64,000 nt of DNA from Pseudanabaena sp. Chao 1811. Lineage in GTDB: Bacteria; Cyanobacteriota; Cyanobacteriia; Pseudanabaenales; Pseudanabaenaceae. The position numbers were made by a program, and so were the translations under genes. The notes below the pieces were generated by a model. That model did not search any database, was not told where the DNA came from, and saw only the letters and a program-made list of their open reading frames with translations. The stretch spans positions 1,962,001-2,026,000 of the forward strand of contig NZ_CP101416.1 in assembly GCF_027942295.1 (NCBI RefSeq), read 5' to 3'. Shown here in pieces: positions 9,058 to 19,964 of the stretch (position 1 is the stretch's first letter; every line of letters begins with the position of its first letter).

Positions 9058-9090
9058 TAAAAAAGCGCCCCAAGGGGCGCTTTTTTATTG
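9058..9090. terminator. Bidirectional intrinsic terminator
   Basis: Stem AAAAAAGCGCCCC / GGGGCGCTTTTTT with a two-base loop, between the convergent acetyltransferase gene and infB. A-tract on one side and T-tract on the other let it work in both directions. Confidence 0.9.
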
Positions 9091-9091
9091 A

Positions 9092-12000
9092 TTACGAAGT
9101 AGCTAGTGTGCGACGCTTCGTGACCATCCGATATGCCTCGATGATATCGCCCTCCTTCCATGCTGAGAACTTAGCGAGTGAGACACCGCACTCAAATCCA
9201 GAGGCGACTTCCTTCGCATCATCCTTAACCCGTCGGAGTGATTCCAATACGGCTGAATGTACGACCTCATTGCCACGCTTAACGCGGACATTACAGTTAC
9301 GGAGCAGCTTACCATTCTGGACATAACAACCAGCCACAGCTCCCTTACCGATTGTAAAGATGGCGCGGACTTCAGCTTGACCAAGGTATTCCTCAACCAT
9401 TTCAGGATCAAGTAAGCCTTCCATTGCATCTTGGATGTCTTCCAAGAGCTTGTAAATGACGTTGTAATCACGGAAGTCAACACCGAGATCGTCAGCCGCT
9501 TGTCTTGCACCCGGAGCCATCGTGGTATTAAAGCCTAATACTACCGCCGAGCTAGCTGCCGCCAAACTGATATCGTTTTCAGTGATTTCCCCAGGGGCAG
9601 AGAGGAGAATACGGAGTTGGACTTCACGCTGAGGCAATTGGGCAAGTGCGCCAAGAATTGCTTCGAGCGAACCCTGTACGTCTGCCTTGAGAATAATATT
9701 GAGTTCCTTGAGATCGCCTTCTTTGACCTTTTCGGACAAAGTACCAAGGGTGACACGACGGGAAGCCATTGCTTGAATCAAGCGAGTTTGGCGCTGATCC
9801 ATCGTGCGTTGATCGGCGATCGCACGGGCTTGTTTTTCGTCGAGATAGACTTCAAACTCATCACCCGCCGCAGGTACATCACCCAAACCGAGGACTTCCA
9901 CCGCAAAGGATGGTGAAGCTTTACCAACTCTTGCGCCGCGATCATCAACCATTGCCCGTACCTTACCAAAGGCAGCACCCGCAACGAAGATATCACCAAC
10001 GCGCAATGTACCGTTTTGAACAAGCAATGTTGCCACGGGTCCTTTTGCCTTGTCGAGGTGAGCTTCGATAACTGTTCCCTTCGCCGTACGGTTGGGGTTA
10101 GCTTGGAGATCTTCGACTTCAGCAACTAGCAAGATCATTTCCAGCAAGGTATCGAGGTTCTCGCGACGGATAGCGCTGACGGGAACCATAATCGTATCGC
10201 CACCCCATTCCTCGGCAACGAGGGAGTACTCGGTGAGTTCTTGACGAATGCGATCGGGCTGAGCTTCGATCTTGTCAACCTTGTTAATAGCAACGACGAT
10301 CGGTACTTTTGCAGCACGGGCATGGCTAATCGCTTCGATGGTTTGAGGTTGAACACCATCATCGGCTGCAACCACAAGCACGGCGATGTCTGTAACCTTC
10401 GTACCTCGCGCACGCATGGCGGTAAAGGCTTCGTGACCAGGGGTGTCAAGGAAGACAATTTGTTGTTTCTCGCCATTATGCTCAACATCAACGTGGTATG
10501 CACCGATATGCTGTGTAATACCGCCTGCTTCCCCTTGAGCCACCTTACTCTTGCGGATGGCATCGAGCAATGTAGTTTTACCGTGGTCAACATGTCCCAT
10601 GATCGTGACTACGGGAGGACGACGCTCTAGTTTATCAAGGTCGCCAATGTCGATCATTTCCGTCTTCAGCGCTAGCTCAACGACTTCAGGATCATGGACT
10701 TCATAGCCCAATTCTGTCGCGACCATCTTCGCAGTCCCAACATCAAGGGTCTGGTTGATATTCGCCATGATCCCCTTCATGAACAGGGTACGAATGACCT
10801 CAGTTTCAGAAAGTACTAAGCGCTTGGCAAGTACTGCTACGGTCATGCCCTCTTCGATTTCCACTGATGTGGGTTTTTCGGGAATGACTTCGACTTGTTG
10901 ATGACGGCGATCGCGACTTGGTGCAGATTTTTTAGACTTTTGCGTAGGCTTGATATCTGCTGCCATGGTTGGCTTGGCTGGTACTGTCGCTGCTTTAGGA
11001 CGGGCAGTAGGACGAGCCAAAGATAGACTGATCTGGGCTAAATCATTAGCACTATCTAGATCAGAGCCATCATCATCATCATCATCAAAATCGCGTAAAT
11101 AGCGCTTGGGCTTATTCAAACGATTTTTTTCTTTTAGCTCTAGTAAATCCTTTTCTTCTTCTTCTTTAGATTTACCTTTGCGTTTGTTTGCCTTGTTAGG
11201 CAGAGTTGGCTTCTCTAGCAACTCAGGCAATACAGGCGCAAATCCTCCCACCGTATCAGCCTTTTTGCCACTCTTGTCGGCAATGACGGGCTTTTCGGGC
11301 GCACGCATCAAGGTGGGCATGGGTGGGCGCAAATTGTGCGGTGGCTCTGTTGGAGCAGTGATCCCTCGTTCGATTAGTACTGAGTCTTTGACTAATTTGG
11401 GTACACGGCTTTGGGGTCTACCGCCAGCAGGGGCAGGTGGCTCAACGGGGCGATTGAGTTTGGGTCTTTCAGGTCTATTTGTTTTGACTGCTTCTTGCTT
11501 AGGTGCATCTCCTGCATCATTCCCACCCTTGTCAGTCTTGATATGCTCGGATCTGCCCTGATTACCTTTAGCAACCACTCTTGTATCTTCTGAAGGCTTA
11601 GCTGCGGGGGGCTTCGGTGCAACGATCGCTTTGGGGGCGATCGCTACAGGGGGCTTGGGACGTTCTGGCGCAACGGGCTTGGTTAATTTAACCTGTGGTG
11701 GTGGTGAAACACTCATCAAAGATTGTTTAGGGGTGAGGGGGCGCTCTGCCTTGTCTGCTTGTGGACGCTCTACCCTTGGAGTTTCCTTGCGTGCTGCATG
11801 ATCCTTGGGAGCATGATCTTTATGGGGTTGCTCTTTAGGTACAGTGACGCGCATCGTTTCATCAACAGGGGCTTTTACAGAATTGGTCACAACAGTTTTG
11901 TCGGCTTTGTCAGTTTTGTCAGACTTGTCAGAAGATTTCGGCGGAACTGGTGGCGTGATTAATTCTGGTTTTGACTCTAGTGGCAATGGCGACTGAGTCT

Positions 12001-12559
12001 CTTTGGTGACTTGGGGACTTTCTGGTGTGGTCAATGCTGTTTCTGATGTCAATTCGATTTTGGATGCAGGTGTGGTTTCGGAAATGGCTAGTTCACTGTC
12101 TGAGACAAGAGGACGGCTAGGAGGCTTAATTAATGATGAAGCAGGGGGCATGGGCAACGGAGGGTTAACAGCAGTTTTAGCAGGAGTTGCTGGGCTAGGC
12201 TCAGCGATCGCAGGTGGGTTAAGAGGAGGTGTAGCTCCTACATTAGCAGAGACAGGCGGAGAGTTGAGCCGAATTGTGGGTTTGCTGACGACAAGAATTT
12301 GTTGCTTGGCAATCCGCGCTTCGGATTCTTTGTGTTTTGCCGTAGCAGCAGCTTTCTTTTCCGCAGCTTTGGGATCGGCAGTTTTGGGATGGGGTTGAGG
12401 GGCTTTGGTGCGTACCAACTCCGCCTCTGATTCGGTAATCGTACTGCTATGACTTTTGACAACTATATTTAACTGCTCGCATACGGCGATAACATCTTTA
12501 GTGTCAAGGTCTAGCTCTCGTGAGAGTTCATACAGTCGAACTCGATTGCTTATACTCAT
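9092..12559 (-). CDS. infB: Translation initiation factor IF-2
   Basis: 1155 residues, long even for cyanobacterial IF-2. Delivers initiator fMet-tRNA to the 30S subunit and promotes subunit joining. An N-terminal IF2_N motif ([19 protein letters not shown]) is followed by ~530 residues of Pro/Lys/Ala-rich low-complexity sequence with an acidic DDDDDD run. A second IF2_N-like domain, the G domain ([15 protein letters not shown] near residue 652, [13 protein letters not shown]) and the C-terminal domains II-IV follow. The usual nusA-ylxR-infB order is not seen: infB is divergent from lepA with ~690 bp between. The extended N-terminus varies in length between species and is not diagnostic. Confidence 0.98.
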   Translation of the reverse strand: MSISNRVRLYELSRELDLDTKDVIAVCEQLNIVVKSHSSTITESEAELVRTKAPQPHPKTADPKAAEKKAAATAKHKESEARIAKQQILVVSKPTIRLNSPPVSANVGATPPLNPPAIAEPSPATPAKTAVNPPLPMPPASSLIKPPSRPLVSDSELAISETTPASKIELTSETALTTPESPQVTKETQSPLPLESKPELITPPVPPKSSDKSDKTDKADKTVVTNSVKAPVDETMRVTVPKEQPHKDHAPKDHAARKETPRVERPQADKAERPLTPKQSLMSVSPPPQVKLTKPVAPERPKPPVAIAPKAIVAPKPPAAKPSEDTRVVAKGNQGRSEHIKTDKGGNDAGDAPKQEAVKTNRPERPKLNRPVEPPAPAGGRPQSRVPKLVKDSVLIERGITAPTEPPHNLRPPMPTLMRAPEKPVIADKSGKKADTVGGFAPVLPELLEKPTLPNKANKRKGKSKEEEEKDLLELKEKNRLNKPKRYLRDFDDDDDDGSDLDSANDLAQISLSLARPTARPKAATVPAKPTMAADIKPTQKSKKSAPSRDRRHQQVEVIPEKPTSVEIEEGMTVAVLAKRLVLSETEVIRTLFMKGIMANINQTLDVGTAKMVATELGYEVHDPEVVELALKTEMIDIGDLDKLERRPPVVTIMGHVDHGKTTLLDAIRKSKVAQGEAGGITQHIGAYHVDVEHNGEKQQIVFLDTPGHEAFTAMRARGTKVTDIAVLVVAADDGVQPQTIEAISHARAAKVPIVVAINKVDKIEAQPDRIRQELTEYSLVAEEWGGDTIMVPVSAIRRENLDTLLEMILLVAEVEDLQANPNRTAKGTVIEAHLDKAKGPVATLLVQNGTLRVGDIFVAGAAFGKVRAMVDDRGARVGKASPSFAVEVLGLGDVPAAGDEFEVYLDEKQARAIADQRTMDQRQTRLIQAMASRRVTLGTLSEKVKEGDLKELNIILKADVQGSLEAILGALAQLPQREVQLRILLSAPGEITENDISLAAASSAVVLGFNTTMAPGARQAADDLGVDFRDYNVIYKLLEDIQDAMEGLLDPEMVEEYLGQAEVRAIFTIGKGAVAGCYVQNGKLLRNCNVRVKRGNEVVHSAVLESLRRVKDDAKEVASGFECGVSLAKFSAWKEGDIIEAYRMVTKRRTLATS

Positions 12560-13251
12560 TGCTTACTCTGCCCTGCGTAACTGTTGTACACGGTGAATTG
12601 AATTTACATAGAAGTTGCTTCCTATCTTTTGCTAGGTTGAATTACATTGACTGAATTACATTGACCATAGTTAATCTTAGAAGCGCCTAGCTATCCCTGC
12701 TAAGCAGGCTAGCCCTAATAGATTTTAAGTTGTTTCAATTTTGAGTTGAAACTACTATAGCTATTATTACTCATGAAACCTAGTAATATGAGGAAGTTAG
12801 AAAACTTCGCCCACAAACTTTGGCAAAATCCCACTTAGTTTACTAGCACTTGTACGTTAACTCTACAGCAATTCTCATGATGAAAATTAGTTTTGATGAA
12901 AGTCCTTTTTAGGAAGTACTTTTAGCAAAATTAATTTAGGGATTTGGATCGCTACAGACTAAACCAAACACCAAAATTCCCTGCATATTGTTTACACTAC
13001 TTTACCTCACTGTGGTTTTGCCACAGTTTGATATAGCAATTCTAAAGGGTTTGTGGAAGCGCACCCCTTAGGGGTGCGCTTCCACAAACCCCAAAATCTG
13101 CAAATGATTTAGGACTGCTATATATAGGAGAAAACTAAAAGCTAATCTCAGTCGGTTTTTGCGGTTTTCAATTTCCTATGGCAAATTAAAAACCGCGATA
13201 AGATAGGATCGGATAATCTCGCAGTGTTTTGAACCGCAGTGTTTTGATTCT
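12560..13251. other. infB-lepA divergent intergenic region with a palindromic element
   Basis: About 690 bp without a supportable gene; it must hold the promoters of infB (leftward) and lepA (rightward). At 13032-13131 lies a composite palindrome. Outer arms TATAGCAATTCTAAA and TTTAGGACTGCTATA flank an inner perfect hairpin GGGTTTGTGGAAGCGCACCCC with its inverted copy. The rest is AT-rich with no clear signal. Confidence 0.6.
13032..13131. repeat. Composite palindromic repeat with TATAGCA outer arms
   Basis: Perfect inner stem of about 21 bp with a 3-base loop (TTA) at ~13048-13093, inside imperfect outer inverted arms ending in TATAGC. A matching outer-arm sequence (TTTTTTAGAATTGCTATAGC) occurs at ~34913-34933. 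Confidence 0.7.
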
Positions 13252-15063
13252 ATGACCAACGTACCTGTCTCTCGCATTCGTAATTTTTCAATCATTGCTC
13301 ATATCGATCATGGTAAGTCTACGCTTGCCGATCGCTTGTTGCAATTTACAGGCACTGTCGCAGATCGAGACATGAAAGCGCAGTTTCTCGACAACATGGA
13401 CTTGGAGCGTGAGCGGGGGATCACCATTAAATTGCAGGCTGCAAGGATGCGTTATGAGGCTCTTAATGGTGAGGAATATACAATTAATTTGATTGATACC
13501 CCTGGACATGTGGACTTTTCCTATGAGGTATCGCGGAGTTTAGCGGCTTGTGAGGGGGCTTTACTGGTAGTGGATGCGTCACAGGGGGTGGAAGCGCAAA
13601 CTTTGGCGAATGTGTACTTGGCTCTAGAAAATAATCTGGAAATTGTACCTGTTCTTAACAAAATTGATCTGCCGGGGGCAGATCCTGAGCGCATTGCCAA
13701 TGAAATTGAGGAGTTAATTGGTCTAGATTGCGTGGATGCGATCCATGCTTCGGCGAAACAGGGGATCGGTATTCGTGAGATTTTAGAAGCGATCGTCTCT
13801 AAAGTGCCAGCACCAAAAGATACGGTCGATCAACCCTTACGGGCCTTGATTTTTGATAGTTATTACGATGCCTATCGGGGTGTAATTGTTTATTTTCGGG
13901 TCATGGATGGCACGGTCAAAAAGGGCGATCGCATTAAATTCATGGCATCAGGTCAGGAATATGTAATCGATGAGTTGGGCGTATTAGCACCGAGCCAGAT
14001 CCAAGTGGATGAACTGCACGCTGGTGAAGTAGGATATTTGGCAGCGGCGATTAAAACCGTTGCCCATGCGCGGGTTGGTGACACGATTACTTCGGCGATC
14101 GATTCTGCTCCTGAGCCTTTCCCCGGCTATGAAGAAGCAAAGCCAATGGTATTTTGCGGCATGTTTCCCACCGATGCTGATCAGTTTGAGGAATTACGGG
14201 AAGCCCTCACCAAACTGAAACTCAATGATGCGGCTTTGAATTATGAGCCAGAAACATCTAATGCAATGGGCTTTGGCTTCCGTTGCGGATTTTTGGGGAT
14301 GCTGCATATGGAAATTGTGCAGGAGCGACTGGAACGGGAATATAACCTTGATCTGATCGTGACTGCGCCATCGGTGGTTTATCGAGTGACGACCAACAAC
14401 GATGAAATCTTGATGGTGGACAATCCTAGCGAATTACCACCACCTAATTCTCGGAAGTCGATCGAGGAGCCTTATGTCAAGTTAGAGATCATGACTCCGC
14501 AAATCTACATTGGTACCTTGATGGATCTTTGTGTAGCCAGACGCGGTGTATTTGTCGATACTAAGTACATCACCACGGAACGAGCCACTTTGATTTATGA
14601 GCTACCCTTAGCTGAGATGGTTACGGATTTCTTCGATCAAATGAAGTCGCGCACTAAGGGCTATGCCAGCATGGAATATCAAGTGATTGGCTATCGTCCT
14701 AACGATCTGGTGCTAGTTGATATCTTGGTAAATGAAGAACCTGTCGATGCCTTGGCATGTATCGTCCATCGCGACAAAGCCTATAACGTCGGTCGGGCGC
14801 TGGTTTCTAAACTGAGAGAGCTGATTCCTAAGCAACAGTTCCAGATTCCGATTCAGGCGGCGATCGGTTCTAAGATTCTTGCCCGTGAAAATATTTCGGC
14901 ATTGCGTAAAAACGTGTTGAGTAAGTGCTATGGCGGTGATATTTCACGAAAGAAGAAATTGCTAGAGAAGCAAAAGAAAGGTAAAAAGCGGATGAAGTCA
15001 ATTGGTACTGTGGAAGTTCCCCAAGCCGCATTCATGGCAATTTTACAGTTGAACGGAGATTAA
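13252..15063 (+). CDS. lepA: Elongation factor 4 (back-translocating GTPase LepA)
   Basis: 603 residues, normal LepA length. GTPase that acts on the ribosome during elongation or initiation under stress. The G domain is at the N-terminus ([31 protein letters not shown]). EF-G-like domains III and V follow, then the LepA-specific C-terminal domain with [18 protein letters not shown]. The start ATG is preceded by a weak purine-rich stretch. It is transcribed alone; a small GC-rich hairpin follows the stop. Confidence 0.98.
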   Translation: MTNVPVSRIRNFSIIAHIDHGKSTLADRLLQFTGTVADRDMKAQFLDNMDLERERGITIKLQAARMRYEALNGEEYTINLIDTPGHVDFSYEVSRSLAACEGALLVVDASQGVEAQTLANVYLALENNLEIVPVLNKIDLPGADPERIANEIEELIGLDCVDAIHASAKQGIGIREILEAIVSKVPAPKDTVDQPLRALIFDSYYDAYRGVIVYFRVMDGTVKKGDRIKFMASGQEYVIDELGVLAPSQIQVDELHAGEVGYLAAAIKTVAHARVGDTITSAIDSAPEPFPGYEEAKPMVFCGMFPTDADQFEELREALTKLKLNDAALNYEPETSNAMGFGFRCGFLGMLHMEIVQERLEREYNLDLIVTAPSVVYRVTTNNDEILMVDNPSELPPPNSRKSIEEPYVKLEIMTPQIYIGTLMDLCVARRGVFVDTKYITTERATLIYELPLAEMVTDFFDQMKSRTKGYASMEYQVIGYRPNDLVLVDILVNEEPVDALACIVHRDKAYNVGRALVSKLRELIPKQQFQIPIQAAIGSKILARENISALRKNVLSKCYGGDISRKKKLLEKQKKGKKRMKSIGTVEVPQAAFMAILQLNGD

Positions 15064-15343
15064 TAAGAGCGGCGCTTTGTGCCGCCTTTTATTTAGAGCT
15101 TAGATTACAGAGAAATTTTTGAAAGCGCGGCGAAGCCGCGCTTTCAAAAATTTCTCTGGTTTTCAAGTCAGCGCAAAACGCTATAAATTCTGATTAAACA
15201 AGGCGGCGCTTTGCGCCGCCTTGTTTGTTTAGAGATTTAGATTAACTTCTGAATGAATTATGGGAATAGTCATAATAGGGGAGACAGAAAAATATCATCT
15301 TAAAGGGCTTCTTTAACTAAACATCTATTTAAATGATTGAGAC
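15064..15343. repeat. Intergenic region with three hairpins
   Basis: Three stem-loops. 15069-15088 (GGCGGC-type) follows the lepA stop and may be its terminator. 15109-15157 is a perfect palindrome AGAGAAATTTTTGAAAGCGC with inverted copy around GGCGAAGCC. 15199-15226 is AAGGCGGCGCTTTGCGCCGCCTT. The middle element recurs almost unchanged at 39041-39083. No gene is seen here. Confidence 0.7.
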
Positions 15344-16111
15344 ATGGCTATGTTGTACGCATCAAAAGTTGTCACAACGGCGAAAACTGACGATCGCGAA
15401 GGTTTTCTCGGTTCACTAGAGCAATCAACCCTACCACTGCAAAATGTCGGCGGTGTGAGCTTACTACTGGTGTTGCTATGGGTGGCGATCGGGGCAACTG
15501 CCTATAATTACTGGCAACTACGCAAAACTCGGCAACAACTCAAAATCGAGAAATTAAAAACCGATGAACTTGCCAAAAAGATCAAACTGGCTCTACATAC
15601 CATTGATGAACATGAGCGCAATCCTGATTTGATTCATTCTCGCGAATTTAATTTGGATTACCTCAGCATGAGGATGGAGGAACCCTACTTTTGTGACATT
15701 ATTTTGGCGCAGATTAAAGTCAATTTACGCCAAAAGGTTGCTCCTGCCTTGATGCCAACGGAGGAAGATGGGGGACAGGTGCGAAAAATTGATGTGATTT
15801 TTGATGTGTCCTACCAACCTGAACATCATGATGATTCACAACTTCGAGTTCTCTTTCGTATCCATGTCAAGCTATCAAAAATCCCTGCCCATGGTTCTCA
15901 AAGTATTCTGAAGGAGTTGGCGGCAGGGCTGGAAAATTTTGTATCTGCTTCAGAGGCAAATCGGAATTGGCAGCCTACTATTCAAGGTAGGTTAGCGGTA
16001 ATTAGTTGGGATCAAACCGCTAAGCCAACTCCCGTATTAGTCATTGAGCAAACTAATGAAGGTACGAATGTATTAATGCGGAATAAGCGTCTTGCCAATT
16101 CCAAAATATAG
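15344..16111 (+). CDS. Conserved hypothetical membrane-anchored protein (cyanobacterial)
   Basis: 255 residues from the ATG at 15344 (a second ATG at 15350 is possible). One transmembrane helix is visible at ~38-57 (GVSLLLVLLWVAIGATAYNYW), followed by a basic coiled-coil-like stretch rich in Lys/Gln and then a mixed alpha/beta domain with LDYLSMRMEEPYFCDIILAQ. I recognise the layout from cyanobacterial proteins of unknown function, but cannot name a family or a role. It faces pheA convergently, with a shared terminator. Confidence 0.75.
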   Translation: MAMLYASKVVTTAKTDDREGFLGSLEQSTLPLQNVGGVSLLLVLLWVAIGATAYNYWQLRKTRQQLKIEKLKTDELAKKIKLALHTIDEHERNPDLIHSREFNLDYLSMRMEEPYFCDIILAQIKVNLRQKVAPALMPTEEDGGQVRKIDVIFDVSYQPEHHDDSQLRVLFRIHVKLSKIPAHGSQSILKELAAGLENFVSASEANRNWQPTIQGRLAVISWDQTAKPTPVLVIEQTNEGTNVLMRNKRLANSKI

Positions 16112-16123
16112 CTGTAGACGTTC

Positions 16124-16150
16124 CAAGAGAGTTGCGCCGCAACTCTCTTG
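16124..16150. terminator. Shared terminator between convergent genes
   Basis: Perfect stem CAAGAGAGTTGC / GCAACTCTCTTG with a 3-base loop, followed by a T-rich stretch, between the stop codons of the hypothetical membrane protein and pheA. Confidence 0.8.
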
Positions 16151-16164
16151 AGTTTTGTTTTTAT

Positions 16165-17004
16165 TTATGAAGCGATCGCATAGCTACCGAGAATTTTGAG
16201 ATTTTCAGTCACATTTCGCAGCTCATCTAAGGCTTCATGGAAATTAGGTGTATCTACCGCCGCTTCGACATCGATAAAGAATATATATTCGCCCAGCGAT
16301 CGCTTAGTGGGACGTGACTCGATGCGGCTTAAGTTAATTTGGCGATCGGCGAATACTAGTAAGGGTTTAACCAATGCTCCGGGCATATTGCGCTTGAGGC
16401 TAAATGCTAAAGAAGAATGTGTCCCTTGGGTCGTGGTGGCAGTACGCCCCAGCACCAGAAAGCGCGTGAAATTATCAGGCTGATCGTTAATCGGGAATTC
16501 TAGAATTGGTAAGTTGTAAATTTCGGCGGCGCGTTCTGAAGCGATTGCGGCGGCAGTGATATCTTCAGCAACAGTATGTAAACCTTCGGTAGTGGAATCT
16601 GTGGCGATCTGCTGCACTGTTGGTAAATATTGATCAAGCCATTGTTGGCACTGTGCTAAGCCTTGGGGATGGGAATAGACGGTTTTAACATCTGTGAGAT
16701 TTTCTGCACGGGTAATCAAGGCATGGGCGATCGGTAGCACGATCGCCTGCTGGATTTGTAAAGATTCTGACTGCCAGAGACTATCAAGGGTCATGGTTAC
16801 GCCGCCTTGGATCGAGTTCTCGATTGGTACAACTGCAATATCCACTTCACCATGCTCAGCCGCCTTAATTGCTTGGGAAATGGTGGGATAGGGACACATT
16901 CTGGAAGGATCATGTTCTAGGTCAGGATAGTTCAGTTGCAAATACCGCAGGGCTGCCATCTCTGTATATGTGCCTGCGGGACCAAGATAAGCGATCGTTG
17001 TCAT
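16165..17004 (-). CDS. pheA: Prephenate dehydratase
   Basis: 279 residues. Converts prephenate to phenylpyruvate in phenylalanine synthesis. The catalytic PDT domain (~1-180) starts IAYLGPAGTYTEMAALRY and has VVPIENSIQGGV and the NFTRFLVLG end motif. An ACT domain (~195-275) contains the ESRP-type allosteric motif (IESRPTKRSLGEYIFFID), so feedback control by phenylalanine is expected. No chorismate mutase domain is fused, as is usual in cyanobacteria. It is downstream of ftsH in the opposite sense of operon order, with a terminator between, so it is probably transcribed alone. Confidence 0.97.
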   Translation of the reverse strand: MTTIAYLGPAGTYTEMAALRYLQLNYPDLEHDPSRMCPYPTISQAIKAAEHGEVDIAVVPIENSIQGGVTMTLDSLWQSESLQIQQAIVLPIAHALITRAENLTDVKTVYSHPQGLAQCQQWLDQYLPTVQQIATDSTTEGLHTVAEDITAAAIASERAAEIYNLPILEFPINDQPDNFTRFLVLGRTATTTQGTHSSLAFSLKRNMPGALVKPLLVFADRQINLSRIESRPTKRSLGEYIFFIDVEAAVDTPNFHEALDELRNVTENLKILGSYAIAS

Positions 17005-17015
17005 GATAAATCCAA

Positions 17016-17055
17016 AAAATATAGAGGAGACACATTGTGTCTCCTCTATATTTTT
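17016..17055. terminator. Terminator downstream of ftsH
   Basis: Stem of about 18 bp (AAAATATAGAGGAGACACA with inverted copy) and a short TTG loop, ending in a T-run on either strand. It lies between the ftsH stop and the pheA start. Confidence 0.85.
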
Positions 17056-17080
17056 ATAGCTAATCAGTTGTTTTTGCTAG

Positions 17081-18988
17081 TTAAAACTTTACCGAAGCGG
17101 TTTTCTTTTCGGGTAGCTGGGTGTATTCCGCCACAATCTTGCGAAACTCTTCACCGTCAAGGGTTTCCACATCAAGGAGAATATCGACTAGGCGATCGCA
17201 CAAATCACGATTTTCCTCGATCAGTTTTTTGGCGGTTTCGTAGCAGGTTTGGGCAATTTGGCGAATTTGCCGATCAATGCGATCGCCTAACTTCACCGAA
17301 TAATCGCTTTGGGGCATAAAGTTACGTCCTAGGAAAACTTCGCCACTTTCAGATTCGAGCGCTCCTAAGCCTAAGTCCGACATCCCAAATTGAGTCACCA
17401 TCAGTCTTGCGAGTCGAGCAACCTGTTGGAAATCACCCGATGCACCTGTGGTAATTTCGGCATCACCAAAGACCACTTCTTCAGCAGCACGCCCACCGAG
17501 CATCATGGTGATCGTGTCAATGATTTGCGATCGCGATTCGAGACCATATTCCTCATCGGGTACACCCTTGGCAAAGCCACCGATACCGCCAGAACGAGGC
17601 ACGATCGTAATCTTATCGAGCAATGATGCATTCTTGAGTAGAGTCATTACCAAGGCGTGACCAACTTCGTGATAGGCAACCAAACGCTTTTTGGCGCTAT
17701 CGAGCATTGGTTTCATACTTAAACCGATGGTAATCCGATCAATCGCATCGGCAATTTCCAATTCGCCGATCGCATCTTTATAGCGTCGTGCCGTTAGGAT
17801 TGCTGCCTCATTCAATAGGTTTGCCAAATCTGCCCCTGCAAATCCGGGAGTTAAACGGGCGATCGATTCGAGGGAAACATTTTCGTCGAGCTTTTTATTA
17901 CGAGCATGGACTTTAAGGATTTCTTGACGACCTTTATAGTCGGGATAATCCACCGTAATTTGGCGATCGAAACGACCAGGGCGGAGCAATGCGCTATCTA
18001 AGACATCAGGACGATTGGTTGCAGCAACGACAATTACGCCTGTGTTGCCTTGGAATCCATCCATTTCCGTGAGCATTTGGTTGAGGGTTTGCTCACGCTC
18101 ATCATTGCCGCCGCCGATACCAGCCCCACGCTGACGACCGACCGCATCAATTTCATCGATGAAAATAATGCAAGGGGCGTTGTCTTTTGCTTTTTGGAAT
18201 AAGTCACGGACGCGGGATGCGCCGACACCGACAAACATTTCTACAAACTCAGATCCCGATAGAGAGAAGAATGGTACGCCCGCTTCCCCTGCGATCGCTT
18301 TAGCCAAAAGAGTCTTACCAGTTCCGGGTGGGCCAATCAGCAATACACCCTTAGGGATTTTTGCGCCGACAGCCGTAAAGCGATCGGGCTGTTTAAGAAA
18401 TGTAACAACTTCCTGCAATTCTTCTTTAGCAGTATCAATTCCTGCAACATCTTCAAACAAAATCCCCGTTTTTGCTTCAGGAGAGAATCGCGCCTTCGTT
18501 TTCCCAAAACTTAAGGTTTGACCAGGCCCTCCGGGGGCATTGCTAAGGCGGCGCAGTACCATTAGCAAGATGAAAATCAATAGCAACGGCACAAAAAATG
18601 TACTCGCCAGTTGCCAGAGTAATGTTGGCTGCTGAGGTGTTCTTACCGCGATATCGACGTTGTTTTCCCGCAATGCCTTCATTAATTCGGTATTGCCATC
18701 ACGAGCGATCAAGTCAACCCGAACTTTGCGACCATCTTTCAAAACCGCTTCTGCGGCTAAGCCGTTACTTTCGATATCGATCTTTTGGACTCGATTTTCT
18801 TTAACATTTGAAAGTAGTTCGGTATAGCTAATGGTTGCAGCAGTTTCCCCCTCTGCGCGAACAGAGTTAGGAACAGCGGCGATCGCCACGCTTTGTAAAA
18901 TTGCGAAACTTACGACCGTCGTTTTGACACGCCGCCAAAAGGTTGAACCAGAGATTGCCGAAAAGATTTTTTTTCCAGAAGACATCAC
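17081..18988 (-). CDS. ftsH: ATP-dependent zinc metalloprotease FtsH
   Basis: 635 residues, the usual cyanobacterial/plastid FtsH size. A membrane-bound AAA+ protease that removes damaged membrane proteins; in thylakoids FtsH complexes degrade photodamaged D1. An N-terminal hydrophobic segment (~24-42) ends in an AxA-like site. A periplasmic/lumenal domain and a second membrane helix (~125-145) follow. The AAA domain has Walker A GPPGTGKT (219-226), Walker [12 protein letters not shown] and SRH. The protease domain has zinc motif HEVGH (~438-442). Which of the four cyanobacterial paralogues it is cannot be fixed by eye. Translation from either of the two leading Met codons is possible. Confidence 0.97.
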   Translation of the reverse strand: MMSSGKKIFSAISGSTFWRRVKTTVVSFAILQSVAIAAVPNSVRAEGETAATISYTELLSNVKENRVQKIDIESNGLAAEAVLKDGRKVRVDLIARDGNTELMKALRENNVDIAVRTPQQPTLLWQLASTFFVPLLLIFILLMVLRRLSNAPGGPGQTLSFGKTKARFSPEAKTGILFEDVAGIDTAKEELQEVVTFLKQPDRFTAVGAKIPKGVLLIGPPGTGKTLLAKAIAGEAGVPFFSLSGSEFVEMFVGVGASRVRDLFQKAKDNAPCIIFIDEIDAVGRQRGAGIGGGNDEREQTLNQMLTEMDGFQGNTGVIVVAATNRPDVLDSALLRPGRFDRQITVDYPDYKGRQEILKVHARNKKLDENVSLESIARLTPGFAGADLANLLNEAAILTARRYKDAIGELEIADAIDRITIGLSMKPMLDSAKKRLVAYHEVGHALVMTLLKNASLLDKITIVPRSGGIGGFAKGVPDEEYGLESRSQIIDTITMMLGGRAAEEVVFGDAEITTGASGDFQQVARLARLMVTQFGMSDLGLGALESESGEVFLGRNFMPQSDYSVKLGDRIDRQIRQIAQTCYETAKKLIEENRDLCDRLVDILLDVETLDGEEFRKIVAEYTQLPEKKTASVKF

Positions 18989-19162
18989 GCCCTGTTGCTC
19001 CTTATAACCCCGTCGATGCGGTAATCGGTTGATTTATTATTTATCTAGTCTAGTGCATTAGCTAAAAACCTGTCATAAAGTCAGAGCGACACTTCGCATT
19101 GCCCTCACATATCGGGCTAGTGACATGCAGGAAAGTTAAGATCAGCTACTTTAGATGGTCGC

Positions 19163-19230
19163 AATTAAATATAAAACCCTAAAAGCTGTGGCGCACGCTG
19201 CGCGTGCGCCACAGCTTTTGGTTCTAGTTT
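19163..19230. repeat. Palindromic repeat, family A copy 1
   Basis: AATTAAATATAAAACCCTAA leads into a perfect ~20-bp stem (GCTGTGGCGCACGC / GCGTGCGCCACAGC) and ends TTTTGGTTCTAG. The same arrangement is at 39175-39238 and, inverted, at 60356-60420. It lies just upstream of the membrane protein gene at 19246. Confidence 0.85.
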
Positions 19231-19245
19231 TTAATAGGAAAAATA

Positions 19246-19650
19246 ATGAATTGGACTGTCGCCCAAATAAAGTGGATTATGCTCATATCGGGGGTACTGA
19301 CTTGTACGATGTTTTATGCTGTGATCGCTCCGCAAGCAGCTCTACGTTCTTTCTTTGGCGATGGTTTAGAGGGACAGCTTGCGGAAATTATTGTCCGTAA
19401 TTGGGGTGCTTTGATTACGCTTGTGGGTGCAATTCAAATTTATGGAGCATTTAAGGAAAACAGTCGCACCTTGATTGTGGTGATCTCCACGATTAGCAAG
19501 TTAGTTTTCGTGAGTTTAGTAATGGTTTACGGTAGACAATATCTAGATAAGGCAGGAATTGCTGTTGTGATTGATGTATCCGTAGTCATTTTATTTATTG
19601 TTTATCTGATTGGCGATCGCCTCAAAAACAATAAATTGTACAAATTGTAA
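19246..19650 (+). CDS. Small four-helix membrane protein of unknown function
   Basis: 134 residues with four hydrophobic segments visible (~9-27, ~50-66, ~75-95, ~105-122) and a short basic C-terminus. An N-in, C-in topology would fit the charges. I do not recognise a specific family; it resembles short DUF-type integral membrane proteins common in cyanobacteria. The ATG at 19246 follows a palindromic repeat by about 15 bp, so the ribosome binding region is close to the repeat. It is monocistronic, with a palindrome downstream at 19752. Confidence 0.7.
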   Translation: MNWTVAQIKWIMLISGVLTCTMFYAVIAPQAALRSFFGDGLEGQLAEIIVRNWGALITLVGAIQIYGAFKENSRTLIVVISTISKLVFVSLVMVYGRQYLDKAGIAVVIDVSVVILFIVYLIGDRLKNNKLYKL

Positions 19651-19751
19651 AGAGAATCAGGAATATTCCTCATAAAAGCGATCGCACTTTTCCAGCAAGC
19701 GAGTTACATAGAGCCGTGTCCCCGACAACTCTGGACTGGGATAGCTAAGTG

Positions 19752-19810
19752 TACAACCCAAGAATTGGATTGGCGGCGCTCCGCGCCGCCAATCCAATTC
19801 TTGGGTTGTA
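19752..19810. repeat. Long perfect palindrome
   Basis: TACAACCCAAGAATTGGATT leads into a GGCGGCG/CGCCGCC core, with a full inverted copy; arm length about 28 bp. It lies in the intergenic space between the membrane protein and the S1-domain gene. The remaining ~300 bp (19651-19964) hold no supportable gene; a 111-codon reverse frame across it reads through the palindrome and is rejected. Confidence 0.8.
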
Positions 19811-19964
19811 TGTCCTAAGACAAGTGACTGTAGATATATGTTAAGAAGCGTAGCGATTTTCGCAAAAGATCGATTTACTTCATATTCTCTATAACGCTGT
19901 GAGACAATTGCATTAAAATACACGCAAGTAACGCTTTGCATCTTTAGCATATTTATCCCTATCC

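Noticed and set aside
9103-10593. Several 70-150-codon frames on both strands inside infB
   Set aside because: Shadows of a long, strongly biased gene; no independent start signals or homology.
12853-12867. GTA...TAC pair upstream of lepA resembling an NtcA site
   Set aside because: The spacer is nine bases, not eight, and no -10 box sits at the right distance.
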